Below the pieces are notes generated by a model. That model saw nothing but the letters and a program-made list of their open reading frames with translations. It did not search any database and was not told the origin of the DNA. Shown here piece after piece: positions 1 through 8,161 of a stretch of 64,000 bases of DNA (position 1 is the first letter of the stretch; every line of letters begins with the position of its first letter). Origin of the DNA: Bradyrhizobium sp. 190 (lineage in GTDB: Bacteria; Pseudomonadota; Alphaproteobacteria; Rhizobiales; Xanthobacteraceae); contig NZ_JADPJL010000005.1 of NCBI RefSeq assembly GCF_023073415.1, forward strand, positions 62,001 through 126,000, in the 5' to 3' direction. The translations under genes were made by a program, and so were the position numbers.

Positions 1-378
1 TGCGGGCAACTCCCTCCCGTGCCGCCCATGACGACTAACCGGCTCGGTAGAGCGATATGTCAAGATTTGTGCTGATCGGTTGCCCCGGTTCGGCTCGTGA
101 TCTAACAGAGTCGAGCAGCAAGGGAGGAACGCTTAGATGGTAGTCGCCATTCCGACAAAGAGAAACTCCATAGTGATCTCAATCGCCCAAAAAGCTGCGA
201 AATGTCGGAGCAGCTCTTGAAAACATTGCGAAATTCCGGAGACTTCCAAGCTGAATACGAGTTCGATTCGCTTCACCCATTCCATTTCATTTCGTGCCGT
301 GAAGGAGCAGATGCCAGGCATGGCGTCAGCCGGGAGCGAGCGACCCTTGCTTGAAGAGGCAGACAGGCGGCAGGTCTG
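1..378. other. Intergenic stretch before the first gene
   Basis: No convincing coding region was found here. The first ~145 bases show no recognisable motif. The rest carries a decayed repeat with a tRNA-Gly 3' half (147-287, listed separately) and the short upstream region of the DUF454 gene. Confidence 0.6.
147..287 (+). repeat. Direct repeat copy 1 ending in decayed tRNA-Gly(UCC) 3' half
   Basis: This ~140-bp stretch is closely similar to 5854-5997 in the same orientation. Both share about 95 bp beginning CCATTCCGACAAAGAGAAA. They then run into the 3' half of a glycine tRNA: anticodon loop TTCCAAGC, then CTGAATACGA, then a T-arm and acceptor strand. In this copy the T-arm has lost bases and the acceptor reads CACCCATTCCA, so it cannot be functional. 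No 5' tRNA half precedes it. Such a displaced tRNA 3' half is what tRNA-targeting integrases leave behind; that origin is inferred. Confidence 0.75.
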
Positions 379-756
379 ATGCGGATCATCTACTTCTGTT
401 TGGGTTGGGTGATGGTCGCGCTCGGTGTGATCGGCTTGGTGATGCCGCTGATGCCGGGAGTGGTTTTCCTGATCGCGGCAGTGGCGTGTTTCGCGCGGTC
501 CTCGCCCCGGCTGGAGGCATGGCTGCTCGATCATCCGACATTTGGCAAACCGCTGCGGGATTGGCGCGCCGCCCGGGCTATCCCGCGTTCGGCCAAGGCC
601 ATGGCTTGCGCGGGGATGGCGATCGGGTTCGTCGTATTCTGGTATAGCGTCAATCCGTCAATGCCGCTTGCTGTGGGTGTGGCGGTGCTGTTCCTGGCCT
701 GTGCTGCCTACGTCGTATCGCGTCCGGCGATCGTCGATCAGGATACCTCCATCTAG
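379..756 (+). CDS. YbaN/DUF454 family inner-membrane protein
   Basis: A 125-residue protein of the DUF454 (YbaN) family, function unknown. It has a hydrophobic hairpin at about residues 4-38, then a short cytoplasmic stretch with the family's conserved core (PLRDWRAARAIPRSAK, about 56-71), then two more hydrophobic segments (about 75-90 and 95-113). Size and layout match the family. The ATG at 379 is preceded by a weak GGCAGG ribosome-binding site. It stands alone on the + strand, 90 bp after a decayed tRNA-Gly repeat, with no obvious operon partner. Family assignment is good; the role in the cell is unknown. Confidence 0.85.
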   Translation: MRIIYFCLGWVMVALGVIGLVMPLMPGVVFLIAAVACFARSSPRLEAWLLDHPTFGKPLRDWRAARAIPRSAKAMACAGMAIGFVVFWYSVNPSMPLAVGVAVLFLACAAYVVSRPAIVDQDTSI

Positions 757-884
757 TGCTGCAGATGCCTTTCGGCCGCGAGCTACGGCTCGGCAAGCCA
801 AACAGCCCGACTCTTATGAGTCTTGCGAAGTAACGCGTCTCGAACGATGCTTACAAGCTCCGCTGGTCACATCAAGGGATCGTC

Positions 885-2078
885 ATGCCCGTCGACGTCA
901 AAACAGCCACCGATCGTCTCATGCGCTTCCTCGCTGTCGAGGGAGTGACCGGAAAGGAGGCAGCGATAGGACGCGAGATCAGCGCGGCGCTGCAGGAAAG
1001 TGGCGTGCCGGCGACCGCGATCCGCCTCGACGACGCCAACACACGCATTCCCGTGCCGACAGAGACCGGCAATCTCATTGTCGATCTGCCCGGCCGAGGC
1101 GCAATGCACAATCAGCCGCGGATCATGTTCATGACCCACATGGACACCGTGCCGCTGTGCGCCGGAGCGAAGCCGAAGCTAACGGGGCGCAAGATCGTCA
1201 ATGAGGCGAAGACCGCGCTCGGCGGCGACAACCGCGCCGGCTGTGGCGTTCTTGTCACGCTGGCGGCCGAGCTTGCGAAACAGAAGCTCGATCATCCGCC
1301 GATCACGCTTCTGTTCTGCGTGCGCGAGGAGAGCGGGCTTTGGGGGGCGCGACACGTCAGGACCGCCGACCTCGGCTCGCCTGCCATGGCCTTCAACTAC
1401 GACGGCGGCTCTGCCTCCAATGTCACGATCGGCGCCGTTGGCGCGGATCGCTGGCAGGTCGAGATTTTCGGCCGTGCCTCGCACGCGGGTGTCGCACCCG
1501 AGCGCGGGATCAGTTCGACCATGATCCTGGCGCTGGCGCTCGCCGATGTGAAGGCTGGTGGCTGGTTCGGCAAGGTGGTGAAGCGCAAGCGGCAGGGTAC
1601 GAGCAATGTCGGCCCGGTCACCGGCGGCGACGGCCGGCCGGCCGGGGACGCCACCAATGTTGTCACCGACTATGTGCACGTGCGCGGCGAAAGCCGCAGC
1701 CACGACAGCAAGTTCTTCAAGGAGATTACGAAGGCCTACAAGACGGCGTTCGAGAAGGCCGCAAAGCGCGTGAAGAACAGCGGTGGCAAGTCGGGCCGCG
1801 TCAAGTTCAAGGCCGAGACCGACTATTATCCGTTCCGCATGAAGGAGAGCCTGCCCGTGGTCAAACGCGCGGTCGCGGCAGTGTCCGGCATCGGCGCAAC
1901 ACCGAACATCCGCTCCGCGAGTGGCGGGTTAGATGCAAACTGGATGGTCCGCCACGGCGTTCCGACGGTGACCTTCGGCGCGGGGCAGAACGAGCCGCAC
2001 ACGATCGACGAATGGATCAATCTCGACGAGTACGACCGGGCCTGTGCTCTCGCAGTCCAACTCGCGACGATGCGATGA
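885..2078 (+). CDS. M20 family metallopeptidase (peptidase T-like)
   Basis: A 397-residue cytosolic peptidase of the M20 clan (PepT/carboxypeptidase G2-like), expected to cleave small peptides or N-acyl amino acids with two metal ions. Visible metal and catalytic positions are HMDTVP (His85, Asp87), GGDNRAGC (bridging Asp115), REES (catalytic Glu148, metal Glu149), NYDGG (Asp173) and a C-terminal NEPHTIDEW that supplies the last histidine. The middle block with GRASHAGVAPERG is the dimerisation domain. There is no signal peptide. The ATG at 885 follows AAGGGATCGTC. The exact substrate cannot be told from sequence; it could equally be annotated as a tripeptidase or a generic M20/M25/M40 hydrolase. 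Confidence 0.88.
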   Translation: MPVDVKTATDRLMRFLAVEGVTGKEAAIGREISAALQESGVPATAIRLDDANTRIPVPTETGNLIVDLPGRGAMHNQPRIMFMTHMDTVPLCAGAKPKLTGRKIVNEAKTALGGDNRAGCGVLVTLAAELAKQKLDHPPITLLFCVREESGLWGARHVRTADLGSPAMAFNYDGGSASNVTIGAVGADRWQVEIFGRASHAGVAPERGISSTMILALALADVKAGGWFGKVVKRKRQGTSNVGPVTGGDGRPAGDATNVVTDYVHVRGESRSHDSKFFKEITKAYKTAFEKAAKRVKNSGGKSGRVKFKAETDYYPFRMKESLPVVKRAVAAVSGIGATPNIRSASGGLDANWMVRHGVPTVTFGAGQNEPHTIDEWINLDEYDRACALAVQLATMR

Positions 2079-2357
2079 GCATCGTGGTTCAGCTCCCGAC
2101 CCATCGAGAGCGCCGCAACAGGCTGCCTGGTGCTTAGGGCGGCAGCAAATGGCATGACAATGGCATGACAACCCCGGCGAGAGCGCGAATCGCTCGTTAA
2201 AATCGTCAGCAAGTGCCACCTCGTGACGAGGTCACAAAAGCCAAAAATGGCAACAATTACGATTGTAGCCGACACCACTTTTTCGATATCCTTATCCCGC
2301 TCATCTACCGTCTCTTGCAGACGAACGTCGGATAGGTTTCCGCATTGGAGGACCGTC

Positions 2358-2933
2358 ATGACCAATACTTCAGACACGATGAGAGATCCCCAGGTCGGCT
2401 CGGATACGGCGCCGCTACGCGCCAAGTGGGGCTGGATCGTTGCACTCGGCGTCGTCTATCTCGTCGCCGGATTCATCGCGCTTGGCAGCGTTGCGATGGC
2501 CACTGTCGCGAGCGTCCTCGTCGTCGGCGTGATGATGATCATCGCCGGCGTCGCCGAAGTAATCAGCGCCTTCCAGATCAAGACCTGGGGCAAGTTCCTG
2601 CTCTGGGTCCTGCTCGGTGTGCTCTATGTCATTGCCGGCTTCGTCACGTTCCAGAATCCGCTGCTCGCGGCCGTGCTGCTGACCCTCATTCTCGGCGCAT
2701 CGCTGGTGGCCTCGGGCATCATGCGGATCTTCCTGGCCTTCAGCATGAAGCGGGAAACGCCGTGGATCTGGGTGGCGCTATCAGGCGTGATCACGCTGCT
2801 GCTCGGCGTGTTGATCCTTGTGCGCTGGCCGGTCTCGAGCCTCTATATCCTCGGCCTGTTCCTCGGCATCGATCTCATCATGGCCGGCGCAGGCTGGATC
2901 GGAGTAGGCCTCGGCTTGCGCCGCGCTCGCTGA
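2358..2933 (+). CDS. HdeD family acid-resistance membrane protein (DUF308)
   Basis: A 191-residue polytopic membrane protein with about six hydrophobic helices in three repeated hairpins, typical of HdeD/DUF308. E. coli HdeD is linked to acid resistance at high cell density; in alphaproteobacteria the family is common and mostly uncharacterised. I chose the ATG at 2358 because it has GGAGGACCGTC directly upstream, although the frame stays open further back. A small LapA-domain gene follows after 58 bp, so the two, and perhaps the patatin gene beyond, may be co-transcribed. The 280 bp upstream holds a short direct repeat (TGGCATGACAA twice near 2150) and no gene. Confidence 0.85.
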   Translation: MTNTSDTMRDPQVGSDTAPLRAKWGWIVALGVVYLVAGFIALGSVAMATVASVLVVGVMMIIAGVAEVISAFQIKTWGKFLLWVLLGVLYVIAGFVTFQNPLLAAVLLTLILGASLVASGIMRIFLAFSMKRETPWIWVALSGVITLLLGVLILVRWPVSSLYILGLFLGIDLIMAGAGWIGVGLGLRRAR

Positions 2934-2991
2934 GGTATGCTTGGCGGACTGCGCGCGGCGCAGTCTCTCGATCGACGAAAAGGAGGCGCCC

Positions 2992-3225
2992 ATGCGCTGG
3001 ATCTACCTCGCCGTCATCATTCTGTTCGCCGCCGCGACGGTCATCTTCGCAGTGCAGAACTTCGAGATCGTCACCATGACCTTTCTCGGCTTCAATGCCC
3101 GTGTGCCGCTCGCACTGCTGGTCGCTATCGCCTACCTCCTTGGCGCGGCGACGGGCGGCAGCCTGTATGCGCTGCTGCGTCGATCCTACGAAGGATCGAG
3201 ACGAAGCATTGTGGGCTCGCACTGA
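2992..3225 (+). CDS. LapA (DUF1049) domain small membrane protein
   Basis: A 77-residue protein with two transmembrane helices (about 3-21 and 40-62) separated by a short stretch containing VQNFEIVTMTFLGF. This is the signature of the LapA/DUF1049 family, which works near lipopolysaccharide assembly and the envelope in E. coli. The start at 2992 has a textbook AAAGGAGGCGCCC ribosome-binding site. The frame is open further upstream, but that extension lacks a comparable site. It lies between HdeD and patatin genes in the same direction, an apparently envelope-related cluster. Confidence 0.8.
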   Translation: MRWIYLAVIILFAAATVIFAVQNFEIVTMTFLGFNARVPLALLVAIAYLLGAATGGSLYALLRRSYEGSRRSIVGSH

Positions 3226-3264
3226 CCTAAGGCGTCGTTTCATCTCCGGCCGAGGAGGATGAAG

Positions 3265-4293
3265 ATGGAAAAAACCGCGCGCGAACCGGTCCTGGTGGAT
3301 CTCGCCTTGCAAGGCGGCGGCTCTCACGGCGCGTTCACCTGGGGCGTGCTCGATCGGCTGATCGAGGAGCCGTGGCTGCGGATCGAGGCGATCTCCGGCA
3401 CGTCGGCGGGCGCGATGAACGCGGCCCTGGTGGCGGACGGATGGACGCAAGGCGGGGCCGAAGGCGCGCGGGCGGCGCTCGATACCTATTGGCGGCGGGT
3501 GTCTCAGGCTGCGGCGTTCAGCCCGCTGCAGCGTTCGCCGCTTGACCGCCTGATGGGCCGCTGGACCCTCGACACCTCGCCTGCCTATGTCGCCATGGAC
3601 CTGATGGCCCGCGTGGTTTCGCCCTATGATCTCAACCCGCTCGGCCTCAACCCGCTGCGTTCCGTCCTCGACGAGTGCATCGATTTCGACCGGCTGGCCC
3701 GCGCACCGATCAAGCTGTTCGTCACCGCGACCAATGTGCGGACCGGCCGCGGCCACATCTTCCGCAACAAGGAGATCACTGCCGACGTCCTGCTTGCCTC
3801 GGCCTGCCTGCCGACCATGTTCCATGCGGTCGAGATCGACGGCGAATCTTATTGGGATGGCGGCTATGCCGGCAATCCGACGCTGACGCCGCTGATTCGC
3901 GAAAGCGACGCGTGTGACACCATTCTGGTGCAGATCAATCCACGCGAGCGGCCGGAGCCACCGCGCACGGCCAACGAGATCCTGAACAGGCTCAACGAGA
4001 TTTCCTTCAACTCGCCGCTGATGAAGGAATTACGCATGATGGCGCTGCTGCGCCAGGTCGCGGACCCCGGACACGGCGAGGGCGCGCGCTGGGCCGGAAT
4101 GCGCACGCACCGGATCATGACCGACGCGCTCGCGGACTTCGGTGCGTCGTCGAAGATGAACGCCGAGTGGGCGTTCGTCTCGCTGCTGAAAGAAGAGGGC
4201 CGCAAGAGCGCCGATGCATTCCTTACCGTCCACGGCGAGGATATCGGCAAGCAATCCACGACCGATCTCGACGCGCTGCTGGCGGAATGCTGA
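3265..4293 (+). CDS. Patatin-like phospholipase family protein
   Basis: A 342-residue cytosolic/peripheral lipid acyl hydrolase of the RssA-like patatin family. The glycine-rich oxyanion loop is QGGGSHGAF (about 16-24), the nucleophile elbow GTSAG places Ser47, and DGG (Asp198) completes the Ser-Asp dyad. The size matches bacterial one-domain patatins. I prefer the ATG at 3265 to the in-frame ATG at 3259, because GAGGAGG ends right against 3259 but sits 6 bases before 3265. No signal peptide is visible. The GntP permease gene starts 3 bp after the stop, so the two are probably co-translated. The lipid substrate is unknown. Confidence 0.9.
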   Translation: MEKTAREPVLVDLALQGGGSHGAFTWGVLDRLIEEPWLRIEAISGTSAGAMNAALVADGWTQGGAEGARAALDTYWRRVSQAAAFSPLQRSPLDRLMGRWTLDTSPAYVAMDLMARVVSPYDLNPLGLNPLRSVLDECIDFDRLARAPIKLFVTATNVRTGRGHIFRNKEITADVLLASACLPTMFHAVEIDGESYWDGGYAGNPTLTPLIRESDACDTILVQINPRERPEPPRTANEILNRLNEISFNSPLMKELRMMALLRQVADPGHGEGARWAGMRTHRIMTDALADFGASSKMNAEWAFVSLLKEEGRKSADAFLTVHGEDIGKQSTTDLDALLAEC

Positions 4294-4296
4294 GTC

Positions 4297-5760
4297 ATGA
4301 CGGTATCAGGGCTTCTCGGCATCCTGATCGGGCTCGGCCTTTTGATCGCGTTCGCCTTCCGGGGCTGGAGCGTGCTGCTGCTGGCGCCGCTGGCGGCCCT
4401 GGTCGCAGCGCTGTTCTCCCGCGAACCGCTGCTCGCCCACTGGACCCAGACCTTCATGACCAGTGCGGCAGGTTTCCTGGCGCAGTTCTTTCCGCTGTTT
4501 CTGCTTGGCGCGCTGTTCGGCAAGCTGATGGAGGACAGCGGATCGGTCGCCGCGATCGCGAACTTCATGACCGGGCGGCTCGGCCCGCAGCGGGCGGTGC
4601 TGGCGGTCGTGCTCGCCGGCGCGCTCGTCACCTATGGCGGCGTCAGCCTGTTCGTCGCCTTCTTCGTGCTGGCGCCGATGGCGCAGGAGCTGTTTCGTGT
4701 GGCGGGCATCCCGCGGCGCCTGATGCCGGCGGCCATCGTGCTCGGCACCTCAACCTTCACCATGTCGGCATTGCCGGGCACGCCGTCGATCCAGAACGCA
4801 ATTCCGATGCCGTTCTTCGGCACCACGCCCTTTGCCGCGCCCGGCCTTGGTATCCTGGCATCGCTGATCATGCTCGGCTTCGGGCTATGGTGGCTCAATC
4901 GCCAGGAGGCGATCGCAAGCGGGAACGGCGAAGGCTTCGGCGACGGCGCGCCGATGCCGCCCGACCGTCTTGCCACCGACGAAAAGCTGCGCGAACGCGC
5001 CACCACCGCGCGCGAATTCGATCCGGCGGAGATCGTGCACGGCGAGGCGACCGACGTGCCGCCTCCGGCCATGCTCGCCGCGCTGCCCCTGATCATGGTG
5101 ATTATCGTCAATCTGGCGATGTCGTTGTTCATCCTGCCGGCACTCGACACCCGCTTTCTCGCCGAACCCCGCTGGGGCGGGACCTCGCTCGCCGCCGTCG
5201 GCGGCGTGTGGGCCGTGATCACGGCACTTGCTTGCGCGATTCTGACCGTGCTCGCGGTCAGCCATCGGCGACTGCCGGCGCTGCGCGCGACCATGGACGC
5301 CGGCGCCAACGCCTCGGTATTGCCGGCGCTGAGCGTGGCGAGCCTGGTCGGTTTTGGCGCCGTGGTGGCGGCGATGCCCGCCTTCACGGTGGTGCGCGAC
5401 GCCGTGCTCGGCATCGGTGGCGGACCGCTGGTGTCGCTGGCAGTCGCCACCAATGTGCTCGCAGCCCTGACCGGCTCGGCGTCGGGCGGGTTGACCATCG
5501 CGCTCGACGCGCTCGGGGCGACCTACATGACGCGCGCGGCGGAGATAGGGCTCGATCCCGCGCTGCTGCATCGCGTCGCGGTGATCGGTTCGGGCACGCT
5601 CGACAGCCTGCCGCACAATGGCGCGGTGGTCACATTGCTCGCCGTCTGCGGATCGACGCACCGGGACAGCTATCGCGACATCGTTATGGTCGGCATCGTC
5701 GGCGCTCTTGTGGCACTTGCCGCCGTCATTGCGCTCGGCTCGGTGGTGGGGTCGTTCTGA
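4297..5760 (+). CDS. GntP family permease
   Basis: A 487-residue integral membrane transporter with about 12 hydrophobic segments and a hydrophilic cytoplasmic loop near residues 205-250. The sequence around YGGVSLFVAFFVLAPMAQEL and GTSTFTMSALPGTPSIQN matches the GntP/CitMHS-related permeases. These move gluconate and other small organic acids with protons. The start ATG lies 3 bp after the patatin stop with only a weak ribosome-binding site, so translation is likely coupled. Substrate cannot be assigned: no sugar-acid or hydroxyacid catabolic genes adjoin it. It is the last gene before the second tRNA-Gly repeat. Confidence 0.87.
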   Translation: MTVSGLLGILIGLGLLIAFAFRGWSVLLLAPLAALVAALFSREPLLAHWTQTFMTSAAGFLAQFFPLFLLGALFGKLMEDSGSVAAIANFMTGRLGPQRAVLAVVLAGALVTYGGVSLFVAFFVLAPMAQELFRVAGIPRRLMPAAIVLGTSTFTMSALPGTPSIQNAIPMPFFGTTPFAAPGLGILASLIMLGFGLWWLNRQEAIASGNGEGFGDGAPMPPDRLATDEKLRERATTAREFDPAEIVHGEATDVPPPAMLAALPLIMVIIVNLAMSLFILPALDTRFLAEPRWGGTSLAAVGGVWAVITALACAILTVLAVSHRRLPALRATMDAGANASVLPALSVASLVGFGAVVAAMPAFTVVRDAVLGIGGGPLVSLAVATNVLAALTGSASGGLTIALDALGATYMTRAAEIGLDPALLHRVAVIGSGTLDSLPHNGAVVTLLAVCGSTHRDSYRDIVMVGIVGALVALAAVIALGSVVGSF

Positions 5761-6160
5761 GCCATCGGCATGGGCCCGAGCTTCAACGGATGGGTGATCA
5801 CTGCGCGCAGATACTTGAAGCCACCCCGGCGAAACCTCGCCGGATCGCAATCTCCATTCCGACAAAGAGAAATTCCGTAGTGATCTCAATCGCCCAAAGG
5901 CTCCGAAATGTCGGAACGGCTCCTGAAAACATTGCGGAAATCCCGAGCCTTCCAAGCTGAATACGAGGGGTCGATTCCCTTCACCCGCTCCATTTTTTTC
6001 GGCCACGGTTTTTGCTCGCCGCCGGAACGCCAAAAACAAAGTTCGCGCTACAATATCCTTGATGGCCGGCCGCCGGAGGCTTGCTTCGGGACTTGCAACG
6101 AAAGCGAGTGCGTCATACCGTAGACAATTATTGAGAGAGGGATTTTAGGGGGAGATTTTT
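5761..6160. other. Intergenic region between GntP and S8 protease genes
   Basis: A 400-bp gap with no supported gene. It holds the better-preserved copy of the tRNA-Gly repeat (5854-5997). After it come about 160 bp of AT-richer DNA leading to the protease gene. This is the left border of the lower-GC protease/MBL module. Confidence 0.6.
5854..5997 (+). repeat. Direct repeat copy 2 ending in tRNA-Gly(UCC) 3' half
   Basis: Second copy of the 147-287 repeat, same orientation. Positions 5945-5992 read as the 3' half of a tRNA-Gly: anticodon stem-loop with TCC in CCTTCCAAGC, variable region TGAATACGA, T-arm with TCGATTCCC, and acceptor CACCCGCTCCA. The T-loop carries GGGGTCGATT where GGGTTCGATT is expected. 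The 5' half (acceptor and D-arm) is absent; the ~95 bp upstream is unrelated to a tRNA but shared with copy 1. A T-run follows. It looks like an attachment-site remnant; the intact target tRNA is not in this window. Confidence 0.8.
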
Positions 6161-8161
6161 ATGCCCGATGATTGGCAACAGCGCATTCATCCGAAGCTGC
6201 GTATGGCTCTCAACGGCGATCCCGACGTGAATGCCTGTCGCGCAGAAACCATGGGTGCTTTGGTGGTGACATCGAGGCTGGCTCGCACCGCGTTGCCACT
6301 CCAGTCTGCGCAGGAGGCGACCGCTATCCCTGCGAAAATCAATGTGACGAAGAAGAAGCTCAACCGGCGTGCGCCGCGCAATGATGTCAAGGTCAATGTC
6401 TTCGTTCGAACCACCGAAGAGATGAAGCTGTCTGGAAAGAGGGGGCAAGAAGGTAATCTGTCTATCCTGCGAATACCGTTGGACGACGTCGTGACGCTTG
6501 CCAAGACGCCGGGTGTGGCCTTCGTCGAGCCGGCCGAAAACCTCAAGTTGCCCGGTGCGCTTCGTCTTGGCGCTGGCAGCACGGCTCCACCGGACCGCGC
6601 GAAGTTGATCGGCAAATCTCAGCTTCATGATGACGGCGCGAACGTGCTGATTGGGATCATCGACGTTGAAGGGTTTGACTGGAGACATCCCGACTTCGAC
6701 GACGGCGCCGGCAATAGCCGGTTTCATTGCATCTGGGACCAGGGGGCGACCAAGGGACAGCGGTCGGCGCAGATGAGCTATGGCCGGGAAATCACCGCAG
6801 CCGCGATGAAGAAGGCGCTGAAGGACGCCCAAACGATCGGCGTCTCGCCCCATGACCTTGAGCCGCAGTCACAGATGTTGCCGGGCTCGCACGGCACCCA
6901 CGTCGCCAGCATCGCGGCTGGCAATTCTGGCGTATGTCCGAAGGCGACCATCGCTGCAGTTCTCGTCGCAATGCCGGCCGGCAAGGTTGACAGGAGAACA
7001 TCCTTTTACGACTCGACCCGCCTCGTTGACGCCGTTAATTATCTGTTAGACCTCGGGCGTCAGCTGAAGAAGCCCGTGGCCATCAATATAAGCCTGGGCA
7101 CTAACGGCAACTCACATGATGGTTCGAGTGCGCTCGACCGCTGGCTTGATGCGCTGACTGCCGAGCCCGGGCGATGCATCTGCGTTGCCGCCGGCAATGC
7201 CGGTCAGGAGCGAGCCGAGAAGCCAGGTGACATCGGCTTTATTCTGGGCCGCATTCACACATCGGGCCGGATCGCAGCCAAAGGCCTTGACCATGACGTC
7301 GAATGGACCGTTGCGGGCGACACCGTCATTGACGTCTCAGAAAACGAACTGGAGTTCTGGTACGAGGCGCAGGATCGCATTGCGGTAAGTATCAAGCCGC
7401 CGAACGGCGAATGGATCGGTCCGATTGCGCCTGGTGAGTATCTTGAGAACTATCAGCTCCCTGGCCGAATGATGCTCAGCATCTACAACGAGCTTTATCA
7501 TCCGGCCAACGGTAGCAACTATATCTCGCTCTATCTCACGCCGTTTATAGGTAAGGACGTTGTGGTGGGCATCGATGCGGGCACCTGGATCGTGCGCCTG
7601 CATGGTATCGACATTCGCGACGGGCGTTTCCATGGTTGGATCGAGCGCGACGACCCTTTGGATGTCGAGGAGGGGCGCTACTTCTGGCCGTCGTTCTTCT
7701 CGGCCCGTTCCAATGTCGACAGCTCGTCAGTAAGTTCACTCGCGTGTGGGCATCGCATCGTTTCCGTTGCGAACCTCGACGAGCTTAAACACCGAGTCAA
7801 CATTTCGAGTAGCCAGGGACCCACCCGCGATGGCCGCTTGAAGCCAGACGTCGCCGCCCGCGGCACTGATATCGTTGCCGCAAACGGGTTTGGGCGCGAG
7901 GACGAACCTTGGATTTCCATGACTGGAACAAGCATGTCCAGCCCCTATGTCGCGGGCGTGGTCGGACTGATGCTCTCAGCGCAACCCAAGCTGACCGCCG
8001 CACAAATTAACGGAATCCTCAAGGCGACGGCCCGCCCGCTCCCGGGAAGCACCTTTGATTGGGTCAACGATTGTGGATTCGGCATTATCGCGCCGCAAGC
8101 GTGCGTCGAGCACGCCGCCAACGCCCAGACGCGTTCCGACGTGAAAGGACGCTTTCTATGA
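6161..8161 (+). CDS. S8 family (subtilisin-like) serine protease, cytosolic
   Basis: A 666-residue protease. Residues 1-145 form a region without a signal peptide. Then comes a split subtilisin domain: Asp168 in IGIIDVEGFDW, His244 in GSHGTHVAS, oxyanion Asn346 in VAAGN and Ser591 in GTSMSSPYVAGV, so the whole triad is intact. Residues ~360-515 are a beta-rich insertion (TWIVRLHGIDIRDGRFHGW) before the Ser block, as in some large S8 proteases. The ATG at 6161 follows GGGGGAG. Its stop overlaps the next start as ATGA, so it is translationally coupled to an MBL-fold protein. Base composition is visibly lower in GC than the neighbours, suggesting acquisition. Lack of a secretion signal argues for an intracellular target. 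Confidence 0.92.
   Translation: MPDDWQQRIHPKLRMALNGDPDVNACRAETMGALVVTSRLARTALPLQSAQEATAIPAKINVTKKKLNRRAPRNDVKVNVFVRTTEEMKLSGKRGQEGNLSILRIPLDDVVTLAKTPGVAFVEPAENLKLPGALRLGAGSTAPPDRAKLIGKSQLHDDGANVLIGIIDVEGFDWRHPDFDDGAGNSRFHCIWDQGATKGQRSAQMSYGREITAAAMKKALKDAQTIGVSPHDLEPQSQMLPGSHGTHVASIAAGNSGVCPKATIAAVLVAMPAGKVDRRTSFYDSTRLVDAVNYLLDLGRQLKKPVAINISLGTNGNSHDGSSALDRWLDALTAEPGRCICVAAGNAGQERAEKPGDIGFILGRIHTSGRIAAKGLDHDVEWTVAGDTVIDVSENELEFWYEAQDRIAVSIKPPNGEWIGPIAPGEYLENYQLPGRMMLSIYNELYHPANGSNYISLYLTPFIGKDVVVGIDAGTWIVRLHGIDIRDGRFHGWIERDDPLDVEEGRYFWPSFFSARSNVDSSSVSSLACGHRIVSVANLDELKHRVNISSSQGPTRDGRLKPDVAARGTDIVAANGFGREDEPWISMTGTSMSSPYVAGVVGLMLSAQPKLTAAQINGILKATARPLPGSTFDWVNDCGFGIIAPQACVEHAANAQTRSDVKGRFL

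Noticed and set aside
5945..5992. Functional tRNA-Gly
   Set aside because: Only the 3' half is present; the acceptor and D-arm are missing, so it cannot fold as a tRNA.
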